Part shown: piece after piece, positions 25,041 to 32,401 of the stretch | Numbering within the stretch: the first letter of the stretch is position 1 | Layout of the letters: the number at the start of each line of letters is the position of its first letter | From: Acetatifactor sp. | GTDB taxonomy: Bacteria; Bacillota; Clostridia; Lachnospirales; Lachnospiraceae | Reading direction: 5' to 3' | DNA length: 32,401 nt | NCBI GenBank assembly: GCA_018385425.1 | Contig: JAHBAA010000029.1 | Coordinates: 1-32,401, forward strand | The notes under the pieces: model-generated | Seen by the model: only the letters and a program-made list of their open reading frames with translations | What the model was told of the DNA's origin: nothing | Databases searched by the model: none | Program-made: the position numbers and the translations under genes

Positions 25041-26487
25041 TCTTCTCTATCTCCTCCATGATCTGTTTTGCGTTCAGGATAAAGCCAAACACCTTATGCG
25101 GATTGTCGATGTGCAGAGGAAGCATGGACAGGAAAAGGGATACCTCATAGATTCGCACGGCCCAATAATCGTACCCGTTCTCCTCCGCCTTCCGCCTAAA
25201 AATCTCCACATAATCCTGGTTTCCCGACTGAATCTCCAGTTCATAGGAAAAATCTCTTCCGATCCGGATCTCATACAGATTGTTGTTGAAGAAATCGTAA
25301 TTGCCGCAGACTGAGTGACTCAATTTGGCAATGTCATAGTAGGCATTGGTCCACAGCTGCTCCTCGGTCAATGCCCCCTTTGGGTCAATAAACTTCAGGG
25401 TCTTGGTGGCCTTGCTGTACAGGGCATTGGCGAAACAGGGATCCCCGTGTCCGATCACCAGCTTCTTCTCAAAGGTCAGTTTCTTCTCGATCTTCTCTTT
25501 TAACCGGAAATACTTTTCCACCAGCGCATCGATTCGGGTATCACAGTGAAGCTCCAACAGTCTGTTGATGGGCTCAAACTCTTTCTTTCCCTTTAGTTCA
25601 GCGATTCTGGAATGTACCTTTTCCACAAACAGTCCGTCGGTTACAGCGGCATATTGTTCTGCGGAGCAGTCCTTCGAATGTCTGGAGCGAAAGAAATAGA
25701 AGTATCGATCCATCAGCTCCCCGAACTCCTCCGGATCCATGGAACCGTGCACCCACTTGATGGCCAGGTCTGTCATATGGAGCCGTTCCATCTTGTAGCT
25801 GGCATACTCCGGAGTCTCCCGGTAGTCAAAGGGCATCACAAACCAGTATTTCATGTCCTCAGGTACCAGCTGATAAAACGTATATTCGCTCTTGATCTTC
25901 TTACGATTGGAGGACTTCTTCTCTACAATAAACTGATCTCCGGAGACGCTGTTAAAAAACCTGGAATCAAAATTGCCGGAGATACACAGGATAAAATTGC
26001 TCACATTCCCGATGTCCATCACGCCCTCAATGGGAATTCTGCCCTTGAATTTCTGGGCCAGACTCTTGGAATCCTCGCCGGCAAGCACATTCTTACAGAA
26101 AGAACCGTAGGCGGTTACGGAGGGAAACAGCACCGCTGCCGGGTTCTCCTCCAGATACGCCGTATATACGTCATCCACATAGAAGGTCTTTCGGAAGGTC
26201 AGCTGTGCCTGACTGCTGTCCACGATATAGAAATCGGCAAAAGCGTGAACCACTCTTACGTTTTCCGTGTCAAGGGAGGCAATCCGGGACATGATATCAC
26301 TGTACTGATAGACCGAGGTGATTTTGAACCAGAGGAGCTCGCCCAGAGCCTGCTCCATCATCTCCCGATATCTGTCTTCATTTTTCTTCTTGTTGATGAC
26401 GACCTCTCCAAAGCCCTTTTCGCCAATGATGTCCTTTATCAGCTCACTCTTGTGAATGGCATCATCATAAATCACGATTGTCTTCAT
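25033..26487 (-). CDS. two-part protein with APH/choline-kinase-like C-terminal domain
   Basis: A 484-residue protein. The C-terminal part (about 180-430) looks like an aminoglycoside-phosphotransferase/choline-kinase fold: LVIGHGDPCFANAL (H347, D349, N354) is the catalytic loop and FIDPKG (D368) the metal-binding aspartate; YYDIAKLSHS follows as in LicA-like kinases. It would phosphorylate a hydroxyl of a small molecule. The first about 160 residues are not recognised; ENVRVVHAFADFYIVD and VYTAYLEENPAAVLFPS are notable. Position between a nucleotidyltransferase/phosphatase pair and a flippase suggests it makes the phosphorylated building block. ATG overlaps the flippase stop by 4 nt. Confidence 0.75.
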   Translation of the reverse strand: MKTIVIYDDAIHKSELIKDIIGEKGFGEVVINKKKNEDRYREMMEQALGELLWFKITSVYQYSDIMSRIASLDTENVRVVHAFADFYIVDSSQAQLTFRKTFYVDDVYTAYLEENPAAVLFPSVTAYGSFCKNVLAGEDSKSLAQKFKGRIPIEGVMDIGNVSNFILCISGNFDSRFFNSVSGDQFIVEKKSSNRKKIKSEYTFYQLVPEDMKYWFVMPFDYRETPEYASYKMERLHMTDLAIKWVHGSMDPEEFGELMDRYFYFFRSRHSKDCSAEQYAAVTDGLFVEKVHSRIAELKGKKEFEPINRLLELHCDTRIDALVEKYFRLKEKIEKKLTFEKKLVIGHGDPCFANALYSKATKTLKFIDPKGALTEEQLWTNAYYDIAKLSHSVCGNYDFFNNNLYEIRIGRDFSYELEIQSGNQDYVEIFRRKAEENGYDYWAVRIYEVSLFLSMLPLHIDNPHKVFGFILNAKQIMEEIEKNV

Positions 26488-27338
26488 ACTTTTCTGCTGC
26501 CTTTCTTCCTGCCAAGCAATCGGATCACTACATACAGCCCTGTCAGCAGGATAAAGCTGGTCACCAGGAACCAGGCAAACTGATCCGTCATCTGATTCCC
26601 CATAGAGGACTGCAGATAGCGGGAGATAGCCCCACCCAATTCGTCTGCTGCCATTCTTCCCGTAAATACCACAGCTCCGATCTCACACGCCCAGGCCGCA
26701 ATGGACAGCAGAAACAATAAACTCCATCGCCCCTGAGATACCTTCCGAATCTCCTGATAAAACTGATTGATGATCGACAAAAACTGCAGAACGGCCAGTT
26801 TCCTCTCTGTAGCCCTTCCCTCGATGAGATGGTGATTCCAGAATTTGTAGATTCCCGGGAAACTGTAATAGAGAACAAACAATACCAGCAGTCCACCGAT
26901 CAGAAGAAAGAGGAAGGCAGTCATGCCGGTTTCAAAGATCAAACTGATGACCAACATCATCATCACAAGTCCCAGTGTATCGATGAGGCGGTCAAACAAT
27001 ACGACCACCACAGCCTCCACATAGTTTTTCACCTCAATACCATAGCAATACATTCGATACAGCTCGCCGATCTTGCAGGGCAGGATCATACTCACGGGAA
27101 TCACTTTACAGTAGGTCTTCACAAAGTTCGAGAGCGAGATGTCCGACTCACACATGATGATATAGAGTCGGAGGCCCTTCAGCAGATGAACCAGAACGGT
27201 TGCAAAAACCATAACGAGAAGATACTCCGGGGATGCGGAAAAGGTAAATTTCGTACAGAGCATATGTACGAAGAAGCCGGCTGAAACTGCCAATACTATG
27301 AGATTGATCACCTGATACCCTTTATTCTTCATCCTCAT
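26484..27338 (-). CDS. flippase-like membrane protein (lysylphosphatidylglycerol synthase TM family)
   Basis: A 284-residue integral membrane protein with about seven hydrophobic segments (about 11-29, 39-56, 74-84, 104-130, 134-160, 203-225 and 253-273). The sequence VVVLFDRLIDTLGLVMM matches the conserved ER-x-D-x-x-x-L signature of the LPG-synthase transmembrane/UPF0104 family, which in polysaccharide loci is thought to move lipid-linked material. It lacks the soluble aminoacyltransferase domain of MprF. ATGA overlaps join it to both neighbouring genes. An alternative start lies 6 nt downstream (ATG 27332). Confidence 0.85.
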   Translation of the reverse strand: MRMKNKGYQVINLIVLAVSAGFFVHMLCTKFTFSASPEYLLVMVFATVLVHLLKGLRLYIIMCESDISLSNFVKTYCKVIPVSMILPCKIGELYRMYCYGIEVKNYVEAVVVVLFDRLIDTLGLVMMMLVISLIFETGMTAFLFLLIGGLLVLFVLYYSFPGIYKFWNHHLIEGRATERKLAVLQFLSIINQFYQEIRKVSQGRWSLLFLLSIAAWACEIGAVVFTGRMAADELGGAISRYLQSSMGNQMTDQFAWFLVTSFILLTGLYVVIRLLGRKKGSRKV

Positions 27339-28135
27339 TTTACCTGATTCTCATATACCACTGCTGCATCATAGCTTTCCACTACTCTGTCTCTGTGTTC
27401 GCTGACCACGAATTTCTTCCGATGAAGCAGGAAGCTGCCCAGAAGCTTTAGGACAACCACTGCCTGATTGACCATCTTCACATTCGAGACCTGATCGTCC
27501 TCCCGCCAGATGATCGGGAAAAACCTGATCCTGTGCCGATAGAAGGTACTCCCCATGATCATGCAATAATTAAACATCAGATTATCCTTGTATTTCAGAT
27601 AGAAATCCGACTCCAGGATGGAGACTCTGTACAGATTCAGTCCTGAGCCCAGATCCGTGATCCATTTCCCGCAGACAACAGAGAACAGCAGGTTGTACAC
27701 AATGTTTCCAAAGGTTCGGAAACCGGAATACCCTTCCAGACGGGAGCCCTTCATAAACCGCGCGCCCAGGAAACAGTCATAATTGCGGTATTCTCCGCTT
27801 TCCAGGTAAGGTACGATATTGGAAATATCTCCCTGATCATCCCCATGAAGCACAATGACGTAATCAAAGCCGTGCTCCTTCGCATACTTGAAAGCCACCT
27901 TATGAGAACCGCCCAGCCCGTAATTTTCCTGATTTCTCAACAGAGAGAGCTTCACACTCTTCTCATGGGTGTCCAGATATTCGCTGACTGCCTTCTCCCC
28001 GTTGTCCGTGCTTCTGTTGTTGACAATGATCACCTCACTGAGCAGTTCACACACATGGGGTGTCAGCTGATCCAGCACACGCACGATCTGCTTCTCACAA
28101 TTATACATCGGAATAAACAATAATATCTTGTCCAT
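27335..28135 (-). CDS. family 2 glycosyltransferase
   Basis: A 266-residue GT-A enzyme and first gene of the glycan operon. LLFIPMYNCEKQI and EVIIVNNRSTDNG bind the nucleotide; HGDDQGD is the DxD-type metal site; ITDLGSGLNLYRVSIL is the acceptor-side motif of dolichyl-phosphate-mannose-synthase-like enzymes. It probably transfers a sugar to a lipid carrier or polymer. The ATG at 28135 has AAGGAG 5 nt upstream; the in-frame ATG at 28201 would add 22 unlike residues and lies near the promoter, so it is rejected. Confidence 0.92.
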   Translation of the reverse strand: MDKILLFIPMYNCEKQIVRVLDQLTPHVCELLSEVIIVNNRSTDNGEKAVSEYLDTHEKSVKLSLLRNQENYGLGGSHKVAFKYAKEHGFDYVIVLHGDDQGDISNIVPYLESGEYRNYDCFLGARFMKGSRLEGYSGFRTFGNIVYNLLFSVVCGKWITDLGSGLNLYRVSILESDFYLKYKDNLMFNYCMIMGSTFYRHRIRFFPIIWREDDQVSNVKMVNQAVVVLKLLGSFLLHRKKFVVSEHRDRVVESYDAAVVYENQVK

Positions 28136-28181
28136 AAAAACTCCTTCAGAATTCTGCAAGGATAAAATCCCACTAAATATC

Positions 28182-28211
28182 ATTTTAACACAGAATCCCA
28201 TGTTTACGCAA
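28182..28211 (-). promoter_or_regulatory. candidate promoter of the glycan operon
   Basis: TTGCGT (-35, 28206-28211), 18-nt spacer, TAAAAT (-10, 28182-28187) with a TGT extension, on the minus strand. It lies 47 nt before the GT2 start. Confidence 0.55.
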
Positions 28212-28243
28212 TATAATTGTCAGGTCGGATCGCAGGTGCATTC

Positions 28244-28290
28244 TTGCCGGCAGTACCACGATTCGTCCTTCAATCGGTTTCTTCCGGCAA
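28244..28290. other. hairpin between DUF6179 gene and glycan operon
   Basis: TTGCCGG (28244-28250) and CCGGCAA (28284-28290) pair perfectly, with a second imperfect pairing (ACGATT/AATCGG) inside. No T tract follows, so termination is uncertain. The 179-nt gap contains this hairpin and the promoter; no gene is seen. Confidence 0.35.
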
Positions 28291-28314
28291 TGAAGCTCTG
28301 CGCTTTTGACGGGT

Positions 28315-29214
28315 CTATCGTCTGACAGGGAGAAAGATGTTTGTCAGGTTGCCTTCTCGCACGGCGATCTCAATTCGAAGCACCAGACTATGCAGGAATT
28401 TCTCGAAATAGGAAACCTCCTCTACAAAGGCAAGTCGGCAGATTCTCTCCATCGCCGGAGACAGCAGTTCCCGGATCTCTGCAGCAGACTTCCCCGCAAA
28501 TATCTTCTCGAGGAAAGCTGCGTCCTGCCCGGTCAGGTCCGGGGAATCCGGTTCCATGCCACAGATCACCCTGCCGATGGCATTTACCAGCACAGGCTCA
28601 CACAGATTGCCGTACTCCTCGCGGTAATTCACCTGTATCCTATTTAGAAACAGCGTCACGGTCTCCGTCCCAAAGAAATGAATCAGCTGATTTTCCATCC
28701 GAAGCCGGCGCATATATTCCTCAATAAAGCTGATTCCCTGAACGCTTTCCTCAATCGGACCAAGCAGCGGATAATCAATGCTGCAGGGAATCTGATGGGC
28801 GAAGTAATACAGTTCGTAGTGTTTGAAAAACTCTCCCAGATTCTTCATGGTGTCCATATAGTACACATTCGGAATGTTTGGTGCCTCCAGACACAATACT
28901 CCCCAGGAAAGCTCCAGCGCGGTTCTCTTCCGATCCAGAATCGCCTGCCCTCTTCCTATCACCTGCCGAAGATCACTTTTGAGCAGCTCGCAGTCAGACA
29001 TTCCGTCCTCTCCCGCAGCCACAGAAAGGGTGTAGACCAAAGAGGCCAGCAGTTCCTTCGCCGTCTCCGCAGGCATAGAAGTGCTGTCCGTACCATTGTA
29101 TTTCGCGGACTGCCACGTCAGCAGCTCCAACAATTTCAGATAATACTGTTGCTGCTCCTCCTCCGAAAAGCGGAAGGAACAGACCAGATCACTTCTTTTC
29201 TCCTGATGACTCAA
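28315..29214 (-). CDS. DUF6179-type protein of unknown function
   Basis: A 299-residue soluble, mostly helical protein. It matches from memory the DUF6179 family of Clostridia: SMPAETAKELLASLVYTL, then the middle HYELYYFAHQIPCSIDYPLL, ISFIEEYMRRLRMENQLI and NLCEPVLVNAIGRVICG. No catalytic motif is evident, no signal peptide or membrane segment. It overlaps the DUF6323 gene by 4 nt (ATGA), consistent with a two-protein unit, and is the last gene of the chromate-transporter operon. Confidence 0.75.
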   Translation of the reverse strand: MSHQEKRSDLVCSFRFSEEEQQQYYLKLLELLTWQSAKYNGTDSTSMPAETAKELLASLVYTLSVAAGEDGMSDCELLKSDLRQVIGRGQAILDRKRTALELSWGVLCLEAPNIPNVYYMDTMKNLGEFFKHYELYYFAHQIPCSIDYPLLGPIEESVQGISFIEEYMRRLRMENQLIHFFGTETVTLFLNRIQVNYREEYGNLCEPVLVNAIGRVICGMEPDSPDLTGQDAAFLEKIFAGKSAAEIRELLSPAMERICRLAFVEEVSYFEKFLHSLVLRIEIAVREGNLTNIFLPVRR

Positions 29215-29687
29215 AACAGATCACCTGCCTCTTCCGCATCGGTGGAGTCGTAGTCTCCCTTCGCATATCTGCACATCGTCTCCAGCGAAGTTCCCATCAG
29301 GTACTCGATGGAACCCTGGGCTCTGCCATTGAACACACGCACCATAAAATCGATCAGTTCATCGTCTGTGTACTGCTCCAGAGATTCCCCCTTGAAATAG
29401 TAGAAGGCATCCTGAAGCTCCGCCAGTGTTTCCGCGAAATTGTCCTGGTCCACATACTCGGAATCGCAGAAGGCGTAGATCAGCTTGGGCAGAATTCCCC
29501 CGCCGAATTCCACGCGGCCGGTATCCTTCAGGGCCTTCGCCCTGCACTGCACCAATTCCTCGATCTCTCCTTCGCTTAAGCTCAGACCAAATCTTTCGCT
29601 GACTGCATTGCAGGCGCGAAGCTCCTGCTTGGCTTTTTCCGACAGCAGCTGATTCTGAAGATTTAACAAACTGAAGTTTTCACTCAT
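29211..29687 (-). CDS. DUF6323-type protein of unknown function
   Basis: A 158-residue soluble helical protein. RFGLSLSEGEIEELVQCRAK, the conserved block GRVEFGGGILPKLIYAFCDS, LAELQDAFYYFKGES and DDELIDFMVRVFNG recall the DUF6323 family, which I associate with DUF6179 partners; function is unknown. AGGAGG lies 5 nt before the ATG. It starts 10 nt after the second chromate-transporter gene and overlaps the next gene by 4 nt. Confidence 0.77.
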   Translation of the reverse strand: MSENFSLLNLQNQLLSEKAKQELRACNAVSERFGLSLSEGEIEELVQCRAKALKDTGRVEFGGGILPKLIYAFCDSEYVDQDNFAETLAELQDAFYYFKGESLEQYTDDELIDFMVRVFNGRAQGSIEYLMGTSLETMCRYAKGDYDSTDAEEAGDLF

Positions 29688-29697
29688 AAAAGTCCTC

Positions 29698-30252
29698 CTA
29701 AAAGCATATCACACCCAACACAGCAGACACGAGAATGAATGCTATCGGCGATACGGCCTTCTTTTGACGATGAAACACTCCGTTGATCAGAAGCAACACG
29801 ATCAAAATGCACAGGACGCCATGATCAATGATTCCGTCTTGTCCCGTAAGAAACAGATTGGATACCAGCATATGAAGACCGGTCGCAATAATGATTCCCA
29901 TGATACACGGCTTAACTCCGGCCAGAACCAGCTGTGCTGTCCGATTTTTCATCAGCTTCTGAAACAAATTGACGATCAGAATTACGATGAGAAACGCCGG
30001 CAGCACCACCCCAATGGTGGCCGCCAACGCCCCGAGGGCTCCTGCCTGCGTACTTCCCACATAGGTGGCGGCATTGACCATGATCGGACCGGGTGTTGAC
30101 TCGCTGATGGCGATCATATTGGAAATCATCTCGCTGTCCATCCATCCGTTCTCAAGGACCACATCCTGTATCAGGGGAATCGCAGCGTATGCACCGCCGA
30201 AGGAAAACAGTCCGATCTTCAGAAATTCCAGAAAAAGTCTCAGATAGATCAT
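29698..30252 (-). CDS. chrA: chromate transporter family half-protein, second
   Basis: A 184-residue CHR-family membrane protein. Family hallmarks: FLKIGLFSFGGAYAAIPLI, IAISESTPGPIMVNAATYVG, followed by alternating hydrophobic segments (about 70-100, 110-135, 143-160, 165-183). Paired half-size CHR proteins together make one transporter and are thought to move chromate or another oxyanion; in gut Clostridia the natural substrate is unknown. The ATG at 30252 overlaps the first half's stop (ATGA). An upstream in-frame start at 30351 lies inside the other gene and is rejected. Confidence 0.92.
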   Translation of the reverse strand: MIYLRLFLEFLKIGLFSFGGAYAAIPLIQDVVLENGWMDSEMISNMIAISESTPGPIMVNAATYVGSTQAGALGALAATIGVVLPAFLIVILIVNLFQKLMKNRTAQLVLAGVKPCIMGIIIATGLHMLVSNLFLTGQDGIIDHGVLCILIVLLLINGVFHRQKKAVSPIAFILVSAVLGVICF

Positions 30253-30821
30253 GGCTCTCTCCTCCCGATCACACTGTAGATGCACACTCCTAAGAATCCC
30301 GACGCCAGAATCAGAACGATGGTGGAATACCGAATCTGAAGAAGACTGCATGTCATCACCAGAAAAAAGAATCCTATGACAAAGCCGGCACTGATATACC
30401 TGTGGGAAGCAGTTTTCAACAGTTTCCGTACCATATTGATCCCCACCTTCGTAATCAGAAAACCTACCGCCACACGGATTCCCTTGAATGCCTTCTCCAC
30501 AAGTTCGTATTCTAAGAGACTGTCCATAAAAGAAGAAATCAGGAGGAGGATCAGAAAGGAGGGAAGCACCATACCGACCGTCGCGGCAACCGCCCCCTTC
30601 ATCCCGGCTCTCTTGTAGCCGGTATAGGTAGCGCAGTTAATTGCGACAGGGCCCGGAGTAGACTCTGCGATGACCGTAATGTCCATCAGTTCATCGGCAG
30701 TGATCCAGCGTTTTTCCTCCACACATTCATGTTCGATCAGCGAGATCATGGCATAGCCTCCGCCAAAGGTAAACATTCCGATCTTGGCAAAGGTAAGAAA
30801 AAGTTCTAAACAAGTACCCAT
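30249..30821 (-). CDS. chrA: chromate transporter family half-protein, first
   Basis: A 190-residue CHR-family membrane protein, partner of the next gene. Hallmarks: TFAKIGMFTFGGGYAMISLI, TVIAESTPGPVAINCATYTG. Both halves keep the FGG and ESTPGP signatures at the same positions, as expected for a duplicated antiparallel pair. It heads the four-gene operon, with a strong promoter 41 nt upstream. Confidence 0.92.
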   Translation of the reverse strand: MGTCLELFLTFAKIGMFTFGGGYAMISLIEHECVEEKRWITADELMDITVIAESTPGPVAINCATYTGYKRAGMKGAVAATVGMVLPSFLILLLISSFMDSLLEYELVEKAFKGIRVAVGFLITKVGINMVRKLLKTASHRYISAGFVIGFFFLVMTCSLLQIRYSTIVLILASGFLGVCIYSVIGRREP

Positions 30822-30861
30822 ATAAAAACCTATCCATTTTCAAAGTATGACTTTCTCTCTC

Positions 30862-30890
30862 ATTATACACTGTTCATTTATAATAGGCAA
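30862..30890 (-). promoter_or_regulatory. promoter of chromate-transporter operon
   Basis: TTGCCT (-35, 30885-30890), 17-nt spacer, perfect TATAAT (-10, 30862-30867) on the minus strand. Confidence 0.75.
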
Positions 30891-30908
30891 TTCAGAAAGA
30901 AAAACAGA

Positions 30909-30930
30909 AGGCGGCAGAAAGACGCCGCCT
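30909..30930 (-). terminator. intrinsic terminator of the GNAT gene
   Basis: Arms AGGCGGC (30909-30915) and GCCGCCT (30924-30930) around an 8-nt loop, then TCTGTTTTTC in the minus-strand transcript. It lies 4 nt after the acetyltransferase stop codon. Confidence 0.85.
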
Positions 30931-30934
30931 CCCT

Positions 30935-31372
30935 CTATCTTTTCATTTCCCTGTATGGTAAGAATGTAAATCCACTCTTCTCATATACCCGGATCGCACG
31001 CTCATTGTCGTCCTCCACCTCCAACCGGAAGATGGCATTCGGATATTTCTCCCGGATGGTGTCCAGAAACCGGCTGCCGATTCCCAGCCCTCTGTACCGA
31101 TCATTGATGTAAAGGTCTTCTATCCAGATACATTGTTTACCGAATTCAGTGGAAAAGCTTTTGGCAAGCATAGCATAGCCCTGCAGCTCGCCTGCATCCT
31201 CGAAAATATACCCCTCCAGATAGGGGCTGTCATTGACACAATTCTCTATGTCGGCGGCGAAGATCTCCTCCGAACCGTTGCTCCACACCGCCGGCGAGGC
31301 ATAAAAAGTCTTCATCATCTCCATCACCTGCTCTTTGTCATTCACGGTCATATTTCTGATTATCGTACTCAT
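30935..31372 (-). CDS. GNAT family N-acetyltransferase
   Basis: A 145-residue single-domain acetyltransferase. IWIEDLYINDRYRGLGIGSR is motif A, where RGLGIG binds the pyrophosphate of acetyl-CoA; NERAIRVYEKSGFTFLPY is motif B with the typical tyrosine. The N-terminus (IIRNMTVNDKEQVMEMMKTF) is normal, length complete. The substrate is unknown. GAAGGAG precedes the ATG. A transposable element ends 18 nt upstream, so the original promoter has probably been displaced. Confidence 0.92.
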   Translation of the reverse strand: MSTIIRNMTVNDKEQVMEMMKTFYASPAVWSNGSEEIFAADIENCVNDSPYLEGYIFEDAGELQGYAMLAKSFSTEFGKQCIWIEDLYINDRYRGLGIGSRFLDTIREKYPNAIFRLEVEDDNERAIRVYEKSGFTFLPYREMKR

Positions 31373-31389
31373 TTTCTCTCCTTCGCCAG

Positions 31390-31423
31390 GGGGACGGTGT
31401 TTTTGGCTCCAATGTCTGTCCCC
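31390..31423 (+). repeat. left terminal palindromic repeat of RAYT element
   Basis: Begins GGGGACGGTGTTTTTGGC and ends CTGTCCCC. Its outer 6 nt pair with each other, so it can fold alone as a REP-like hairpin. It starts 18 nt upstream of the GNAT start codon. Confidence 0.8.
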
Positions 31424-31601
31424 ATTGGTTCATAAAAATATTGGTTGCAAATTCTAACTGACTTTTGTACAATATAGCCAGTAGTATCTACACTCAATTC
31501 CTTTTTCTATCAATACCAATATATTCTTTCGCACTTTATTCCCACTATTTCATCTCAAGCATGAATTCTCACGAAAAAACATCTCAGAAAGGAAAATTCA
31601 T

Positions 31602-32375
31602 ATGCCAAGAAGAGCAAGAAAGCAAAGCAATCTAAAGATTCATCATGTCATTCTAAGAGGCATCAACCGGCAGATCATTTTTGAAGATCAATATGATTAT
31701 AAGTACTTTATCAGTTGTCTGCAGTACTACAAAGATCTATGCCATTTTAAACTGTATGCATATTGTCTCATGGATAATCATATCCACCTGCTGCTTGAGG
31801 AAACAGACACCGTCCTCGAAATCATCATGAAAAGGATAGAGGTCAAATTCGTGAAATGGTACAACCAAAAATACCAACGAACAGGTCATCTGTTTCAGGA
31901 CAGATTTCGAAGCGAACCTGTAAATGACATCAGATATTTCATAACTGTATTTCGCTATATCCACCAGAATCCTCTTCATGCAAATCTCGAATCTGCCCTC
32001 GGGACGTATCCCTGGAGCAGCTATAACGATTACCTTACAAACAACTCCCAATTTATAGACATTGACACCCTTCAGCAGCTGTTTCCAACCCCAGATGAAT
32101 GCATCAAGTATCTCAACTGTCCTTCACATGATGCTTGTATGGATGATACCACTTCCACTTACCTTCTTGATTCAGACGCCCTGAAAATCATTTTGCAGAG
32201 GACTTCCTGTACCTCGCCTGCAGACTTTCAAAAGCTTGATATGAACACAAGGGACAGATATCTTAGGGACTTATATGGGTGTGGCATTTCGGGCCGGCAG
32301 CTGAGCAGGCTCACAGGAATCTCACGCCGGGTCATCGCCTCCACCTGTAAAGGGGCCAGCAGGGACAGATGTTGA
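31602..32375 (+). CDS. REP-associated tyrosine transposase (RAYT, Y1_Tnp)
   Basis: A 257-residue single-strand transposase of the TnpA-REP/IS200 family. AYCLMDNHIHLLLEE carries the HUH metal-binding histidines (H60, H62); FRYIHQNPLHAN holds the candidate nucleophile Tyr119; GHLFQDRFRSEPV is a family block. A C-terminal region (about 190-257) ends in an HTH-like segment (GRQLSRLTGISRRVIA) likely to bind the repeats. AAAGGA precedes the ATG. All catalytic motifs are intact, so it may be active. The final codons lie within the right repeat. Confidence 0.93.
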   Translation: MPRRARKQSNLKIHHVILRGINRQIIFEDQYDYKYFISCLQYYKDLCHFKLYAYCLMDNHIHLLLEETDTVLEIIMKRIEVKFVKWYNQKYQRTGHLFQDRFRSEPVNDIRYFITVFRYIHQNPLHANLESALGTYPWSSYNDYLTNNSQFIDIDTLQQLFPTPDECIKYLNCPSHDACMDDTTSTYLLDSDALKIILQRTSCTSPADFQKLDMNTRDRYLRDLYGCGISGRQLSRLTGISRRVIASTCKGASRDRC

Positions 32376-32394
32376 TGCCAAAAACACCGTCCCC
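32361..32394 (-). repeat. right terminal palindromic repeat of RAYT element
   Basis: An inverted copy of the left repeat with 5 differences clustered in the hairpin loop and last base. Its inner end encodes the last residues and stop codon of the transposase. Confidence 0.8.
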
Positions 32395-32401
32395 ATCGGT
32401 C

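Larger units (their letters stand above)
31390..32394. mobile_element. RAYT/IS200-like element bounded by inverted palindromic repeats
   Basis: The 1005-bp unit consists of one transposase gene between two inverted 34-nt repeats, 29 of 34 positions identical, with the first 18 identical. Each repeat is itself a hairpin (GGGGAC/GTCCCC). The leader of the gene is AT-rich compared with neighbouring DNA. There is no visible target duplication, as expected for this class. The right end is only 7 nt from the window edge. Confidence 0.8.

Overview
The window looks like a chromosomal segment of an anaerobic, spore-forming Firmicute, most likely Lachnospiraceae. The evidence is a SpoVT regulator, a T-box leader on an isoleucyl-tRNA synthetase gene, DegV, half-size chromate transporters paired with DUF6323/DUF6179-type proteins, GGAGG-type ribosome binding sites throughout, and moderate GC. 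This placement is inferred from gene content; no rRNA or other phylogenetic marker is present.

Layout, left to right. 1-1234: 5' part of glycogen phosphorylase, running off the left edge (minus). 1353-4869: ileS with a complete isoleucine T-box leader and promoter (minus). 4937-8635: a GH2 beta-mannosidase with a small zinc-ribbon reading frame overlapping its end (minus), and a divergent AraC-type regulator (plus). 8672-10011: an ECF sigma factor and a membrane anti-sigma factor with a histidine-rich tail (minus). 10217-14769: a tight four-gene plus-strand operon: LRR membrane protein, radical SAM/SPASM enzyme, a small protein ending in 16 asparagines, and a two-zinc-ribbon membrane protein. 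14780-16414: degV (minus) and spoVT (plus). 16429-16662: a GC-rich inverted-repeat element and a bidirectional terminator. 16667-20884: nicotinate phosphoribosyltransferase and a sugar-sensor/GGDEF/EAL protein (minus). 21030-21928: two truncated genes (EAL domain and polyphosphate kinase) joined at a deletion scar. 22135-28135: a six-gene surface-glycan operon (minus). 28315-30821: a four-gene chromate-transporter/DUF6323/DUF6179 operon (minus). 30935-31372: a GNAT acetyltransferase (minus). 31390-32394: a RAYT/IS200-like transposase gene flanked by inverted palindromic repeats.

The best candidate for an undescribed system is the operon at 10217-14769. The radical SAM protein has the CxxxCxxC cluster motif and a cysteine-rich SPASM-like region, followed by about 220 residues I cannot assign. 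The next gene overlaps it by 4 nt and encodes a 122-residue protein with a Ser/Gly linker and a C-terminal run of exactly 16 Asn, written with a mixture of AAC and AAT codons. That is the architecture of a maturase and a peptide substrate. The flanking LRR and zinc-ribbon proteins are both predicted membrane proteins and may handle or display the product. An ECF sigma/anti-sigma pair is transcribed divergently from the same intergenic region. The link to a modified peptide is inference; no homology search was possible.

The glycan operon (GT2, flippase-like protein, APH-fold kinase, HAD phosphatase, nucleotidyltransferase, polytopic GT-C-like protein) reads as a pathway that makes and activates a small phosphorylated building block and assembles it on a surface polymer. 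Signs of genome rearrangement include the EAL/ppk scar, the zinc-ribbon remnant, the inverted-repeat element after spoVT, and the RAYT element inserted just upstream of the GNAT gene.
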